In this document: positions 28,814-37,394 of the stretch, piece by piece
How positions within the stretch are numbered: the first letter of the stretch is position 1
Layout: every line of letters begins with the position of its first letter
Notes under the pieces: model-generated
Told to the model about the DNA's origin: nothing
Database searches by the model: none
What the model saw: only the letters and a program-made list of their open reading frames with translations
Position numbers and translations under genes: made by a program
Assembly (NCBI GenBank): GCA_963721725.1
Contig: CAVRLX010000022.1
Location: 1 to 64,000, forward strand
Origin: RI-153 sp963721725
GTDB lineage: Bacteria > Chloroflexota > Anaerolineae > Caldilineales > Caldilineaceae
Length of the DNA stretch: 64,000 nt
Direction of reading: 5' to 3'

Positions 28814-29056
28814 TTAGTCTCGGTTTCGGGGGTGATTGCGGGCCACGCGCTCGTTGCCATGCTTGTAATTGCCCGTGAGTTGGGCCATAAGGAGTTGCTG
28901 TGCCGCGAAATCTATGGATGCCACATCGTCCCTGAACTCGCGGGCCACATCGCCGCGGAGCGTCACAATGTGTTCGCCAAAGCGGGAGATCATCACGGTT
29001 CTGGTCTTGGTATACTGAAATGAGAAGCCCAAATCACCCTCTTTTTCTGCTGGCAT
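28814..29056 (-). CDS. conserved small protein of unknown function
   Basis: 80 residues from the ATG at 29,056 (MPAEKEGDLGFSFQYTKT). A short beta region (RTVMISRFGEHIVTLRG) is followed by a helix and the basic tail QLTGNYKHGNERVARNHPRN. I recognise this tail as a conserved pattern in uncharacterised small proteins but know no function. It lies between the transglutaminase and CHAT genes on the same strand. Confidence 0.6.
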   Translation of the reverse strand: MPAEKEGDLGFSFQYTKTRTVMISRFGEHIVTLRGDVAREFRDDVASIDFAAQQLLMAQLTGNYKHGNERVARNHPRNRD

Positions 29057-29173
29057 GAAAGCCCTCCCTGTATCCATAAATGACGCCCTTAGATTCCTGT
29101 GTTGCCTTCCGCACCCTCTTCACCACGGTGAAGCCGTGCTGTCGCTCTTTTGCCCCGTGGAGGATAGCCACAT

Positions 29174-29217
29174 GAGGCGTAGTGCAAGATGACTCAATCA
29201 AACATGCACTACGTCTC
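29174..29217. terminator. hairpin at end of transglutaminase gene
   Basis: GAGGCGTAGTGCA (29,174-29,186) and TGCACTACGTCTC (29,205-29,217), 13-bp arms with one mismatch, overlapping the stop codon. Confidence 0.5.
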
Positions 29218-30184
29218 ACTGTTGCTGCTGTTGTTGCTGTTGTCGCGCTGCCTCTTCTGCCAACATTTCCGCTTCTTGTTGATCGTCCCAGTCGCTGGTT
29301 TCCAGCAACTGCTTGGGCGGTTCTGGCGAATCGGTGCGGGTGACTTGTACGCCCACGTCCATGTGACTTTTGGCATTGCCGCGAAATACGCCGCGGGTGG
29401 GCGGCATGTTGGCATAGTCGCGGCCAATCGCCACAGCAATGTGACGGTCGCCCGACAGGATGTTATTGGCGGGGTCAAAGCCCACCCAACCCAGATGGGG
29501 TAAATAGGCTTCGATCCAGGCATGGCTGGAATCATCGGCAGATTGCTCCTGTTTTTTATGGTCGTGAAAGAGATAGCCACTCACATACCGGCACGGAATG
29601 CCCAGGCCGCGCACCAGCGCCAGCATAATATGCGCATAGTCTTGGCAGACACCCTGGCGACTTTCCAACGCCACGTCAATGTCTGAGTCGACCTCGGTGC
29701 TGTTGGGCACATAGTGCAGGGCAAAATAGATGCCGGTGTTGATGTGGCGCAGAATGCTCATCGGGTCAAGATTGCGGCTGACCCCTAACTCTGCACACAG
29801 GATTTCCAGTGCTGGGCTGGGGTGGACAAAGTGGCTGGGGGCGATCATATCCCAGAATTCGCCGCGGCTGGTAAGGGCATCCATTTGTGCCCAGTCGTTG
29901 GCCGAAAGCGCATCAGGGAGTTCGGGGAATGGCTCAATTGCCACTTGGGATTCGGCGCGCAGAACCAGTTGACCGTGTCGGCGCGGGATGTCGAAAAAAT
30001 GGATAGTGTTGCCCAGATGGTCGGTATAGGAAAGCAGACGGGCGGGCGGGGTCAATTTGAGATCAAACGAATGGCAACGTTGCCGATCTTCGCTGCGAGG
30101 CTGCATACGTACTTCCATCACACTTTCCCCCACGGGGGCTGTATAGCGATAGCGGGTGTGATGGCGAATTTTATAATAGATCAT
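29216..30184 (-). CDS. transglutaminase-like protein with polyQ tail
   Basis: A 322-residue protein with the N-terminal beta domain found before many bacterial transglutaminase domains (MIYYKIRHHTRYRYTAPVGE) and a papain-like core. The catalytic triad is visible: C180 (RQGVCQDYAH), H221 (SSHAWIEAYL) and D237 (WVGFDPANN). The last eight codons are all Gln, a CAA/CAG run at 29,219-29,242 directly before the stop. It is the third gene of a conserved set with the alpha-E and circularly permuted ATP-grasp proteins, a set proposed in comparative genomics to make or modify peptides. The alpha-E stop is 21 bases upstream. Confidence 0.9.
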   Translation of the reverse strand: MIYYKIRHHTRYRYTAPVGESVMEVRMQPRSEDRQRCHSFDLKLTPPARLLSYTDHLGNTIHFFDIPRRHGQLVLRAESQVAIEPFPELPDALSANDWAQMDALTSRGEFWDMIAPSHFVHPSPALEILCAELGVSRNLDPMSILRHINTGIYFALHYVPNSTEVDSDIDVALESRQGVCQDYAHIMLALVRGLGIPCRYVSGYLFHDHKKQEQSADDSSHAWIEAYLPHLGWVGFDPANNILSGDRHIAVAIGRDYANMPPTRGVFRGNAKSHMDVGVQVTRTDSPEPPKQLLETSDWDDQQEAEMLAEEAARQQQQQQQQ

Positions 30185-30205
30185 AGCAAGTCCCGCGACG
30201 TTGAA

Positions 30206-31170
30206 TTACGCCGCAAATTCCCCTTCAATGGCATATTCAATATAGGTTTGATAGATGGCCGTGTGGATCTGTTCACACTGACGAGTGACATCGCCCAGAT
30301 AGGCATGGATATTTTCGGTCAAAATCTCGTCCACCTGTCCATAGCGCAGGTGGGCTTGCAGACGACCGGCCAGCCGTTGCAGACGTTCGGCCCGCCGACT
30401 TTCGGTGCGCGTGGCGATCTGTTGCAGGCTGCTTTGCAGCCGATCTGCACAGACGCGCAACGAGCGGGGCAGCCCATTGCTCAGGATCATAAACTCGGCC
30501 ACATTGCTTGGCTGCACCGTGGGCGTGTATTGGCGACAGTAGGCCTCGAAGGCGAGACAAGAGCGCAGCAGCCCAATCCAGCGTAGATATTCGCTGGTCT
30601 GGGCGTGCTGAGATCGCTGCCCTCGCCAAAGTGAACGTCGAGCAGGGCCGCGGTTTGCAGCGCGCGCTCCAGATAGGTGCCTAACTGAAGAAAGTACCAG
30701 CCTTCGTCGTGGAAAATTGTGGAAGTCGTGATGCCGTGGAAAAGGCAGATGTCATTCTCGATCTCGCGAAAGAATTCATGGGGTTGGGCATTCCAGATAA
30801 AGCGCAGATCGGTACGGTTAAGATCGAGATAGAGCCGGTTGATCTGTTCCCACATTTCGGAACTGATCTGCTCGCGCACTTGGCGGGCATTTTCGCGGGC
30901 CGTGCCAATGCAGGATCGGATCGAGTTGGGGTTGTCGCGGTGAAAGGTTAAAAACTGAATGCGCACAAAGGCTGGATCGTTGCCATCGCCTTCGGTGCTG
31001 GGCATGGGCGTTTGCAACGTAGCAAAGAGCCGCTGCCAATGGCGTTCCGCTGCGCTGGGCGATTGCCCGATCATCAAATTGACGTGATTGTAAATAAGCC
31101 GGGTCGTGGTTTCTGCCCGTTCAAGATAACGGCTGATCCAATAGAGACTATCGGCTGCACGTGAAAGCAT
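30206..31170 (-). pseudogene. alpha-E domain protein, one frameshift
   Basis: All-helical alpha-E (DUF403) protein of about 321 residues. The first frame (31,170 to ~30,600) has the family start MLSRAADSLYWISRYLERAE and YFLQLGTYLERALQTAALLD. The second (to 30,206) has NVAEFMILSNGLPRSLRVCA and ends AIEGEFAA. A single indel near 30,600 separates them, so a consensus error is plausible. Alpha-E proteins accompany circularly permuted ATP-grasp proteins as a probable enzyme or scaffold unit. It lies between the ATP-grasp and transglutaminase genes, same strand. Confidence 0.85.
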
Positions 31171-31262
31171 GGGAATCTCCTCTGGGGATCGGGGGTGGCG
31201 ATTAGCGATTGGCGATTAGAGTTTTCGTATCGCTGAATAGCCCAATCTCTATACTTTATTCG

Positions 31263-32751
31263 TTATTCTTCCAACACCCACGTATCTTTGCTGCCGCCGC
31301 CCTGGGATGAATTGACCACCAATGAGCCGCGACGCAACGCCACCCGCGTGAGGCCGCCGGGCACAATGGTAATGTCTTCTTCCCGGTTGCCGCTACACAG
31401 GACATAGGGGCGCAGGTCTACGTGGCGGGCCTCCACTTTGCCATCGATAAAACAGGGCGCACCGGAGAGCGACAGCGTGGGCTGGGCGATATAGTTGCGC
31501 GGGTTGGCGAGGATCTGCGTCTTGAAGCGCGCCCGTTCGGGTTCAGTGCTGTGTGGGCCAATCAACATGCCATAGCCCCCGGATTCGCCCACGGCTTTGA
31601 CCACGAGTTTGTCCAGGTTGGCGATCACATAGTCGCGCTGTTTTTCCTCATCCAGCAGATAGGTTTCCACGTTGTCCAAAATCGGCTCTTCGCCCAGGTA
31701 ATAGCGGATGATGGCGGGCACATAGGCATAGATGGCTTTGTCGTCGGCCACGCCGGTGCCAATCGCATTGGCAAGCACAACATTGCCCATGCGATACGCG
31801 TTGAAAAGCCCCGGCACGCCCAAAATGGAACCGTGACGGAAGACCAGCGGATCGAGAAAATCGTCGTCAATGCGCCGATAGATCACATCCACCCGGCGCA
31901 GCCCTGCGGTTGTACGCATGTAGACCACGGCGTCATGCACAATCAGATCGCGCCCTTCCACCAGTTCAATGCCCATCTGCCGAGCCAGAAAGGTGTGTTC
32001 AAAATAGGCCGAATTGTAGACGCCCGGCGTGAGCAGCACCACTGTGGGATCATCGCCCCGGCGCGGGTGCCAGCGTGCGCAATGTCCCTAGCAATGCCTC
32101 GCCATAGTGATCAATCGAGCGCACACCATAGTCGCCAAACAGCCCAGGAAAGACGCGCTTCATGACACGCCGGTTGGCAAGCATATACGAAACGCCACTG
32201 GGCACACGCAGGTTGTCTTCCAACACGGCAAAGCGCCCGCTGGGCAGCCGCATCAGATCCGTCCCCACCACCGAGACATAGACCTTGCGCTGCACGTCTA
32301 CCCCGTGCATTTCGCGCCGGTAATGGTGACAGGAGTAGATCAGCTTCTGCGGGACAATGCCCTCGGCCAGAATGCGCCCTTCGTGATAGATGTCATCCAG
32401 AAAAAGGTTGAGCGCACAGATGCGCTGGGCCAGGCCGCGCTCAATGGTGTTCCACTCGTCGGCGGTGATAATGCGCGGCAAGAGATCGTAGGGGAAGATG
32501 CGCTCGGTGCCGGTCGTCGTTGCCATAGACGGTGAAGGTGATGCCCTGGTGCAGGAAAGTCAGATCCGCTGCCTTTTGACGGCGGGCCAACTCTTCGGCA
32601 GGCAGTTGGAGCAGTTGGCGATAGAGGCGTTGATAGGCTGCACGCGTGCTGTCTGGTCCGGGTCAAACATTTCGTCATAGTAATGCTGGTCAAATTGATA
32701 TTGACCAAAGAGGGCATCTTGGAGTTCGGTGGTTGGAAGATCAGATGTCAT
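31263..32751 (-). pseudogene. circularly permuted ATP-grasp protein, two frameshifts
   Basis: About 495 residues in three frames. The N-terminus from the ATG at 32,751 is MTSDLPTTELQDALFGQYQF, then DEMFDP. The middle (32,526-32,050) has RIFPYDLLPRIITADEW, KVYVSVVGTDLMRLPSG and LEDNLRVPSGVSYMLANR, the hallmark of the type-2 family. The C-terminal frame (32,042-31,263) has YRRIDDDFLDPLVF, LVVKAVGESGGYGMLIGP and SSQGGGSKDTWVL. Shifts near 32,540 and 32,045 may be errors because everything else is conserved. Predicted ATP-dependent carboxylate-amine ligase; first gene of the set with alpha-E and transglutaminase. Confidence 0.88.
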
Positions 32752-32944
32752 AGCGGCTCTTTTCCAAAAGAGATGTGCGGACATGAATAGAATGAGCGCA
32801 GCCTATCGGGGACGGCTGTTGGGGGACACAACGCTCAATGAGGGTGAATAGGATTTGCGCAACAGTGGGCAATGCTCTGCGGCGCTGCAGAGAGGGTGAA
32901 ATGTGCTGCTATTGTAGTCAACATAGGGCGAACGTGCAAAGCGC

Positions 32945-33535
32945 TTATCTGGACAGAAAGCGCAATCCCGGCGGCTGGCGCAGATCGGCACGGTGTTTCC
33001 AGGCCAGCAAGCCAACGTTGCCTAGCCAGATCAGGAGCAGGGGCAGCGAAAAAGCCATGAAGCCAACCCCAACCAGCAACAGACCCACCATCATCCCCAT
33101 CACAGCCCAGCCATCAACTTTGAAGAGTCGATAGGCCAGCAGCAGAAAGATACCCAGCGCCAACGGCCCCACCCACAGGGTTAGCCCGGTCCAGACGCCA
33201 AAGGTGGTGGCAACCGCCTTGCCGCCGCGTAACTGCAAAAAGGGTGAAAAGGCATGACCCAGCACTGGGGCCAGCGCAATGGGCACCAGCCAAAGCGTTT
33301 CCATGCCGATCCACGCCACAGCCAGCCCCACGGGGATGGCGCCTTTGAGCGCATCCAGCAATACAGCCAGCCCGCCCCATCGTTTGCCGCCAGCCCGCAC
33401 CACGTTGGTGCCGCCGGGGTTGCCATCGCCAAAGCGACGAATATCCTTGCCCAGAATCAGCGTGCCAATCAGCATCGAAAACGGGATTGAGCCTGCGCCG
33501 AAGCCAAGCATGATCCAAAAGAGGGGGGAACTCAC
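32945..33535 (-). CDS. plsY: acyl-phosphate:glycerol-3-phosphate acyltransferase
   Basis: A 196-residue polytopic inner-membrane enzyme that acylates glycerol-3-phosphate using acyl-phosphate, the first step of phospholipid synthesis. Conserved PlsY blocks are present: GSIPFSMLIG, then RRFGDGNPGGTNVVR, then LDALKGAIPVGLA, GHAFSPFLQLRGGKAVATTF. About five membrane segments. The GTG start at 33,535 overlaps the stop of the CruF gene (GTGA), so translation is coupled; the open frame upstream is a shadow of CruF. Last gene of a four-gene coupled operon. Confidence 0.93.
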   Translation of the reverse strand: MSSPLFWIMLGFGAGSIPFSMLIGTLILGKDIRRFGDGNPGGTNVVRAGGKRWGGLAVLLDALKGAIPVGLAVAWIGMETLWLVPIALAPVLGHAFSPFLQLRGGKAVATTFGVWTGLTLWVGPLALGIFLLLAYRLFKVDGWAVMGMMVGLLLVGVGFMAFSLPLLLIWLGNVGLLAWKHRADLRQPPGLRFLSR

Positions 33536-34350
33536 CGTACGCTCTCCTGAGCTAGCTTGTACAACGCCACGCTCACAACGCCGCCCATGAGGAGAAAGCC
33601 CACCAGCGCCGGGCCGGGCAATTGAAAATAGAAGGTCAGCCCCACCGATTCCAGCAACCATGTGGTGGCATAGACCAAAAAGAGCGCGGCTGTGGGCAAA
33701 TGGTGGGGGCGCACTGCCAACGTAATCAGCGTGCCGGCCAGCAGCCAACCGCCATAATTTACCCAGGGAATGCCAAAATAGCCGCCGGGCTGCGCCCAGA
33801 TCCAGAGATCCCAGGCCACCATTTGTGGATCGAGAAAAAGATCCCAGGCCGTGAAGGCCGCCCCGCTGAACAGCGCAAACGGCAGGCGGCGTTGTGGCGA
33901 GAGGAAGAAGCTTGCCACCGCCCACGATGGAACCAGCATCATTAGCCAGGCCAATGGAATCAGCAACGGCACATCTAAAATCTGGGGCTGGAGGCGCTCG
34001 CTATAGCCATAGCTGCCAAAGGGAACTCCGGTGCTGGACCCGAGAAATTCCACAGCCCAAGCCAGCACGGCGATGAGCGCGGCGGTCCGCAGTGTGTTGC
34101 CAAGGCCATTGTGCTTCCACAAAATCAGGAAAACCGTGCTGGCCTGCAAGAACACAGCCCCATTCAACACCAGCGTCAGACTCTGTGCGCCGCCCAGCCG
34201 CAAAACATGGGGCATGGCAATCATCAAAAGCAGCCATAGCCCATAGCCCACCCAGGCGGGCAGCGAAAACTGGCGAGAGATGGCGGCCCAAAGGCCGTGC
34301 AGAAATCCCGGTGTTGTTTCCGCCGGGGTGGCGTCATAAATGATTCGCAT
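33532..34350 (-). CDS. cruF: CruF-like carotenoid biosynthesis membrane protein
   Basis: A 272-residue membrane protein of the DUF422/carotenoid-biosynthesis family to which CruF (carotenoid 1',2'-hydratase) belongs. About seven hydrophobic segments. Family blocks: WAVEFLGSSTGVPFGSYGY, then VPLLIPLAWLMM, AWDLFLDPQMVAWDLW and YFGIPWVNYGGWL. It probably hydrates the psi-end of a linear or monocyclic carotenoid. The start overlaps the end of the alpha/beta hydrolase gene by 17 bases and the stop overlaps plsY. crtB lies 3 kb away on the other strand, which supports the carotenoid role. Confidence 0.88.
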   Translation of the reverse strand: MRIIYDATPAETTPGFLHGLWAAISRQFSLPAWVGYGLWLLLMIAMPHVLRLGGAQSLTLVLNGAVFLQASTVFLILWKHNGLGNTLRTAALIAVLAWAVEFLGSSTGVPFGSYGYSERLQPQILDVPLLIPLAWLMMLVPSWAVASFFLSPQRRLPFALFSGAAFTAWDLFLDPQMVAWDLWIWAQPGGYFGIPWVNYGGWLLAGTLITLAVRPHHLPTAALFLVYATTWLLESVGLTFYFQLPGPALVGFLLMGGVVSVALYKLAQESVR

Positions 34351-35186
34351 CGTATGCCTGGATAGAGTCTAGATAGTGAAGAATGGATCGGCTTAGGTGG
34401 AAAAATCCGTCATTTTCGGGTCGAATAAATTGATGGTCGGTGGCGAGTTCGGCATATTGAAAGCCCTGGCCCAAGCGTGCCGTCAACTGCTGTGTCGAAG
34501 CGACTTGCACAACTTCATCGGCGCTGCCCTGCACCACAAGCCCTGGTCCGTTCAGGCTGGGGGCGTTGGCATAGGCCCGTTTGCCCACAGCCCGCACTTG
34601 ATCCAAAATCTGGCGCGGCACAGCAAACTGCCGTAAAGCCTGTTGCGTTGCGGCGTCGTCGAGATCGGCCTCGGGCAAGACGGTCTGGATATTCTGCCGC
34701 TCCACAGGGTCGGCAAAGTTGGCATTTTTGAAGGGCTGAACTGTGCGAAAGAGCAGCCGCAACACCGGCCAAAATTGATCTTGCCAAAAGCTACCTAGCC
34801 GCCAAAAGGGCGAAATGAGGAGCAGACCATCCACCGGAACCGCCGTAGCCGCGCTAATGGCAATGGCCGCACCCAGAGAATAGCCGAGCAAGATCAACGG
34901 CTGGCCGGGGCGGCGCGCTGTGTGCAGGCTCTGCACCACATGGTCGATCCAGATCCTGGGCGCTGAACTCGGCGAGACGGCCAATCTCGGCCCCGAAGCC
35001 AGGCAAAAGTAGCCCGTTCACAGCCCACCCCTGCGCCCCGATAACCTTTGCCAAGCCGCGCAACTCGGCGGGCGTGCCAGGGAATCCATGCACCAGCACC
35101 ACTGTCCCGCGTTCGCCGGGCCACGCGAACGCGCGGTGTTCCTCACCCACAAAAGGCTGGAGGCTGGATATTGGCGGTTGACTCAC
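34334..35186 (-). pseudogene. alpha/beta hydrolase, one frameshift
   Basis: A serine hydrolase of about 285 residues. The first frame from the GTG at 35,186 gives VVLVHGFPGTPAELRGLAKV (oxyanion region). The second has LILLGYSLGAAIAIS with the nucleophile Ser in GYSLG, then GPGLVVQGSADEVVQV (acid region) and LATDHQFIRP (His). One indel near 34,960 joins them, so a consensus error is likely. The start overlaps the stop of the upstream membrane gene (GTGA) and the end overlaps the CruF start. Resembles monoacylglycerol-lipase/carboxylesterase types. Confidence 0.85.
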
Positions 35187-35626
35187 GGCGCGCCTCGGTG
35201 GATGTGGCTGGCATGGACGATGTCGAAGATCAGCAAAAAGAAACCCTGGATCATCACCGCCCAGCCATGACCGCGCCAGCCACGACGGTTGGGATCGGCA
35301 CGTCGGGACAGCCAAAGGCCGCCAGCCACATAAAAGAGATCCAATCCGGCGTTGATCCAGAGCAGCCGTTGGAGTTTGTCCGCGGCGCGTTGGCGCGCCG
35401 CTGGCTGTTGGGCGCTGGGATTCGCCGCTTGCCGCCACGTATTGAACCCACCGATCAGCGCAATCAGCGCGTCAACCGCTCCCCAGCCCACATGTTGCTG
35501 CCCAAAGGCGCGCCAGTCCGGCTCTGTTTTTCGCCAAGCAAAGACGATGCCAACGGCTATGCTGAGTACACTCCACAGCAACAAGCGTTCGGAAAGACGG
35601 CGTTGAAAGGTATAAATCGTTGTCAT
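35183..35626 (-). CDS. small membrane protein
   Basis: 147 residues with about four hydrophobic segments: SERLLLWSVLSIAVGIVFAW, GWGAVDALIALIGG, WINAGLDLFYVAGGLWLS and AVMIQGFFLLIFDIVHA. The motif QHVGWGAVDALIAL is conserved in a family of uncharacterised four-helix membrane proteins. It is the first gene of the coupled operon with the hydrolase, CruF and PlsY, and starts 92 bases after the CarH-like gene on the same strand. Function unknown. Confidence 0.75.
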   Translation of the reverse strand: MTTIYTFQRRLSERLLLWSVLSIAVGIVFAWRKTEPDWRAFGQQHVGWGAVDALIALIGGFNTWRQAANPSAQQPAARQRAADKLQRLLWINAGLDLFYVAGGLWLSRRADPNRRGWRGHGWAVMIQGFFLLIFDIVHASHIHRGAP

Positions 35627-35718
35627 ATGCCCAGTTAATCCAATACGGCTTTTCTACAAAAAAATGGCCCACCTACAAAGGCAGGCCACCATGCACTTCC
35701 CCCAAACCCAGGAGACAA

Positions 35719-37065
35719 TCAGGAATGGAAGCCATTCTTGGCGGGCGGCTGGCCGCCCAGAATCTCCACCAGATGGGTGCTGGTTTTGTCCAGCCAATCG
35801 AGGATGGGACGCCCTGCCTCGCCCAAGAGCGTATGGGCAACCTGTGTGTAGAGTTTCATATAACCTGACAGCACTACCCCATCTATCTTGTGGTTGATCA
35901 ACAGCCCGCGAATCCATTCCATATCTTGATTGATCAGCCCCATGTTGCCCAGTTTAAGCGCTGCCACAATGCCTTGTTCCAGATTCAAGTGGGCGGCGGA
36001 GAGTTGCGCGGGGGTAATGGACACGGCTTTTAACTTTTCCGTCACCTGTGCGTTGATCTCCAACAGGTGAGACTCAAATTCACGCAGCGCTTCTAGGTAA
36101 AGCTCATCAAGCGGGGAAGGCACAGGCACAGGCGCGGCATTGGGGATAAGGTCTTCAATTGCATCCAACGCCTCGACAATTGTACTGCCCAAGAAATAAC
36201 CAGGAATGCGCTGGCGCAGATCTTCTGCTTCCACGAAAATACGTCCACTGTAGGCCACAGTCACACCCTTGCCATATAGCAACATAGCCATTTCCATCAA
36301 CGTGGTGGCTGTGGGCAGGCGTTGGGCACTTAGGACTACCACATGCGGGCGCGTCATTTCCACACTGGTTTCCATGCGCTCTATAGGCACGTTTGAGCCA
36401 AGATAGATTGTATCCCACCCGCGCCGACGCAACAACAGTTGGAGAAGCGCCTGCCCAAAGACATGCTCCTCGCCAGGGGGACACGCCAACAGGATACGCC
36501 CCGACCGGGTGGGCGGCGGCGAGACTCCCAACATGGCATCAATCCGACGCATGGCAAGGGCCGAGGTGAAATGCTCCTGTTGCACCGACACCTTATTTTT
36601 GTACCAGCCTTCGCCAATTTCGTGGAGACCCCGTTGTAAAATATCAATACAAACAGTCTCCACCGGATAGATGGCAAATGCCTGCGCGATAATACGTTCT
36701 GCTGCTCGTTCATCAAAATTCAGGCAGGCATCTATCCAGCGCTTGCATAAAATTTGGATCTCCTCGCCCTGCACAAACGAGGTCTTGCTACTTGTATATT
36801 CTGGCGCACGCAGGGGATCTTGGCCTTCACTTTCAATGCTGCGCCACAAGTCCACCGCGCGGCTAATTGTCAATCCCTCGTTTTGGCGTGCCATCAGCCA
36901 GAGCAGCACATCAATATCCCGTTGGGAGTACAGACGATGACCACCTGTACTGCGGTCAGGTTCGGGCAACCCATAGCGACGCTCCCAAGCGCGTAGTGTA
37001 TCCGGTTTGATCCCTGTTTCCTGTACAACAGCCTTAAGATTAAAGGTGGGGGTTTCCCGATCCAT
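35719..37065 (-). CDS. carH: CarH-type MerR/B12 light-responsive repressor
   Basis: A 448-residue regulator. Residues 8-75 form a MerR-type DNA-binding domain (GIKPDTLRAWERRYGLPEPD, GGHRLYSQRDIDVLLWL). Residues ~95-185 form the helical cobalamin-cap domain and ~188-310 the B12-binding Rossmann domain. The CarH signature W-x9-E-H is present as W154...E164-H165, and the cobalamin motif E-x-H-x-x-G as E199-E-H201-V-F-G204. In CarH proteins adenosylcobalamin holds a DNA-binding tetramer that light breaks. The C-terminal ~120 residues are an extra helical region that I cannot assign. The ATG at 37,065 follows AGGAG; the upstream in-frame start is non-conserved. Divergent from crtB. Confidence 0.9.
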   Translation of the reverse strand: MDRETPTFNLKAVVQETGIKPDTLRAWERRYGLPEPDRSTGGHRLYSQRDIDVLLWLMARQNEGLTISRAVDLWRSIESEGQDPLRAPEYTSSKTSFVQGEEIQILCKRWIDACLNFDERAAERIIAQAFAIYPVETVCIDILQRGLHEIGEGWYKNKVSVQQEHFTSALAMRRIDAMLGVSPPPTRSGRILLACPPGEEHVFGQALLQLLLRRRGWDTIYLGSNVPIERMETSVEMTRPHVVVLSAQRLPTATTLMEMAMLLYGKGVTVAYSGRIFVEAEDLRQRIPGYFLGSTIVEALDAIEDLIPNAAPVPVPSPLDELYLEALREFESHLLEINAQVTEKLKAVSITPAQLSAAHLNLEQGIVAALKLGNMGLINQDMEWIRGLLINHKIDGVVLSGYMKLYTQVAHTLLGEAGRPILDWLDKTSTHLVEILGGQPPAKNGFHS

Positions 37066-37103
37066 AGGTGTTCTCCTAACGTTATTATCGTGCAGGCTTC
37101 GGA

Positions 37104-37126
37104 TATGCAATGCGCACAATTGCATA
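37104..37126. promoter_or_regulatory. palindrome in carH-crtB divergent region
   Basis: TATGCAA (37,104-37,110) and TTGCATA (37,120-37,126), perfect 7-bp arms with a 9-base spacer, 38 bases upstream of the carH start. A dimer-type operator candidate, possibly for CarH autoregulation. Confidence 0.4.
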
Positions 37127-37298
37127 AATTGGATAATAGCGTCTATTCTAAGCGATTCGTTAAGCTATTGTCCAGTATGAATCGTGCAGCTAGGCATCCC
37201 TGTGCCCACTGTAATGAAAGCGTAGGTTTAAAAAAGAGCGAAAATAGAGCCTGTACGTCGTTAGTTTTGTCTATATATTCGCGAACAATTTACTGAAA

Positions 37299-37335
37299 GT
37301 CTTGACAAAACCTTGTCGATATGGTAGGTTTGCAT
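37299..37335 (+). promoter_or_regulatory. candidate crtB promoter with overlapping inverted repeat
   Basis: A TTGACA -35 near 37,301 lies inside GACAA-AACC-TTGTC, a 5-bp-arm inverted repeat; GGACAA occurs again near 37,343. The -10 is poor (TAGGTT about 17 bases on), as expected for a promoter under repressor control. A repressor bound here would block the -35. Confidence 0.4.
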
Positions 37336-37394
37336 CAAGGTTAGGACAAAGGTATGATTACTCTTTCTTTCAACACTATGCACCGGAGATTATC

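Noticed and set aside
29034..29219. 61-codon minus-strand open frame
   Set aside because: Overlaps the conserved 80-residue ORF and the transglutaminase hairpin; composition looks random and no motif is visible.
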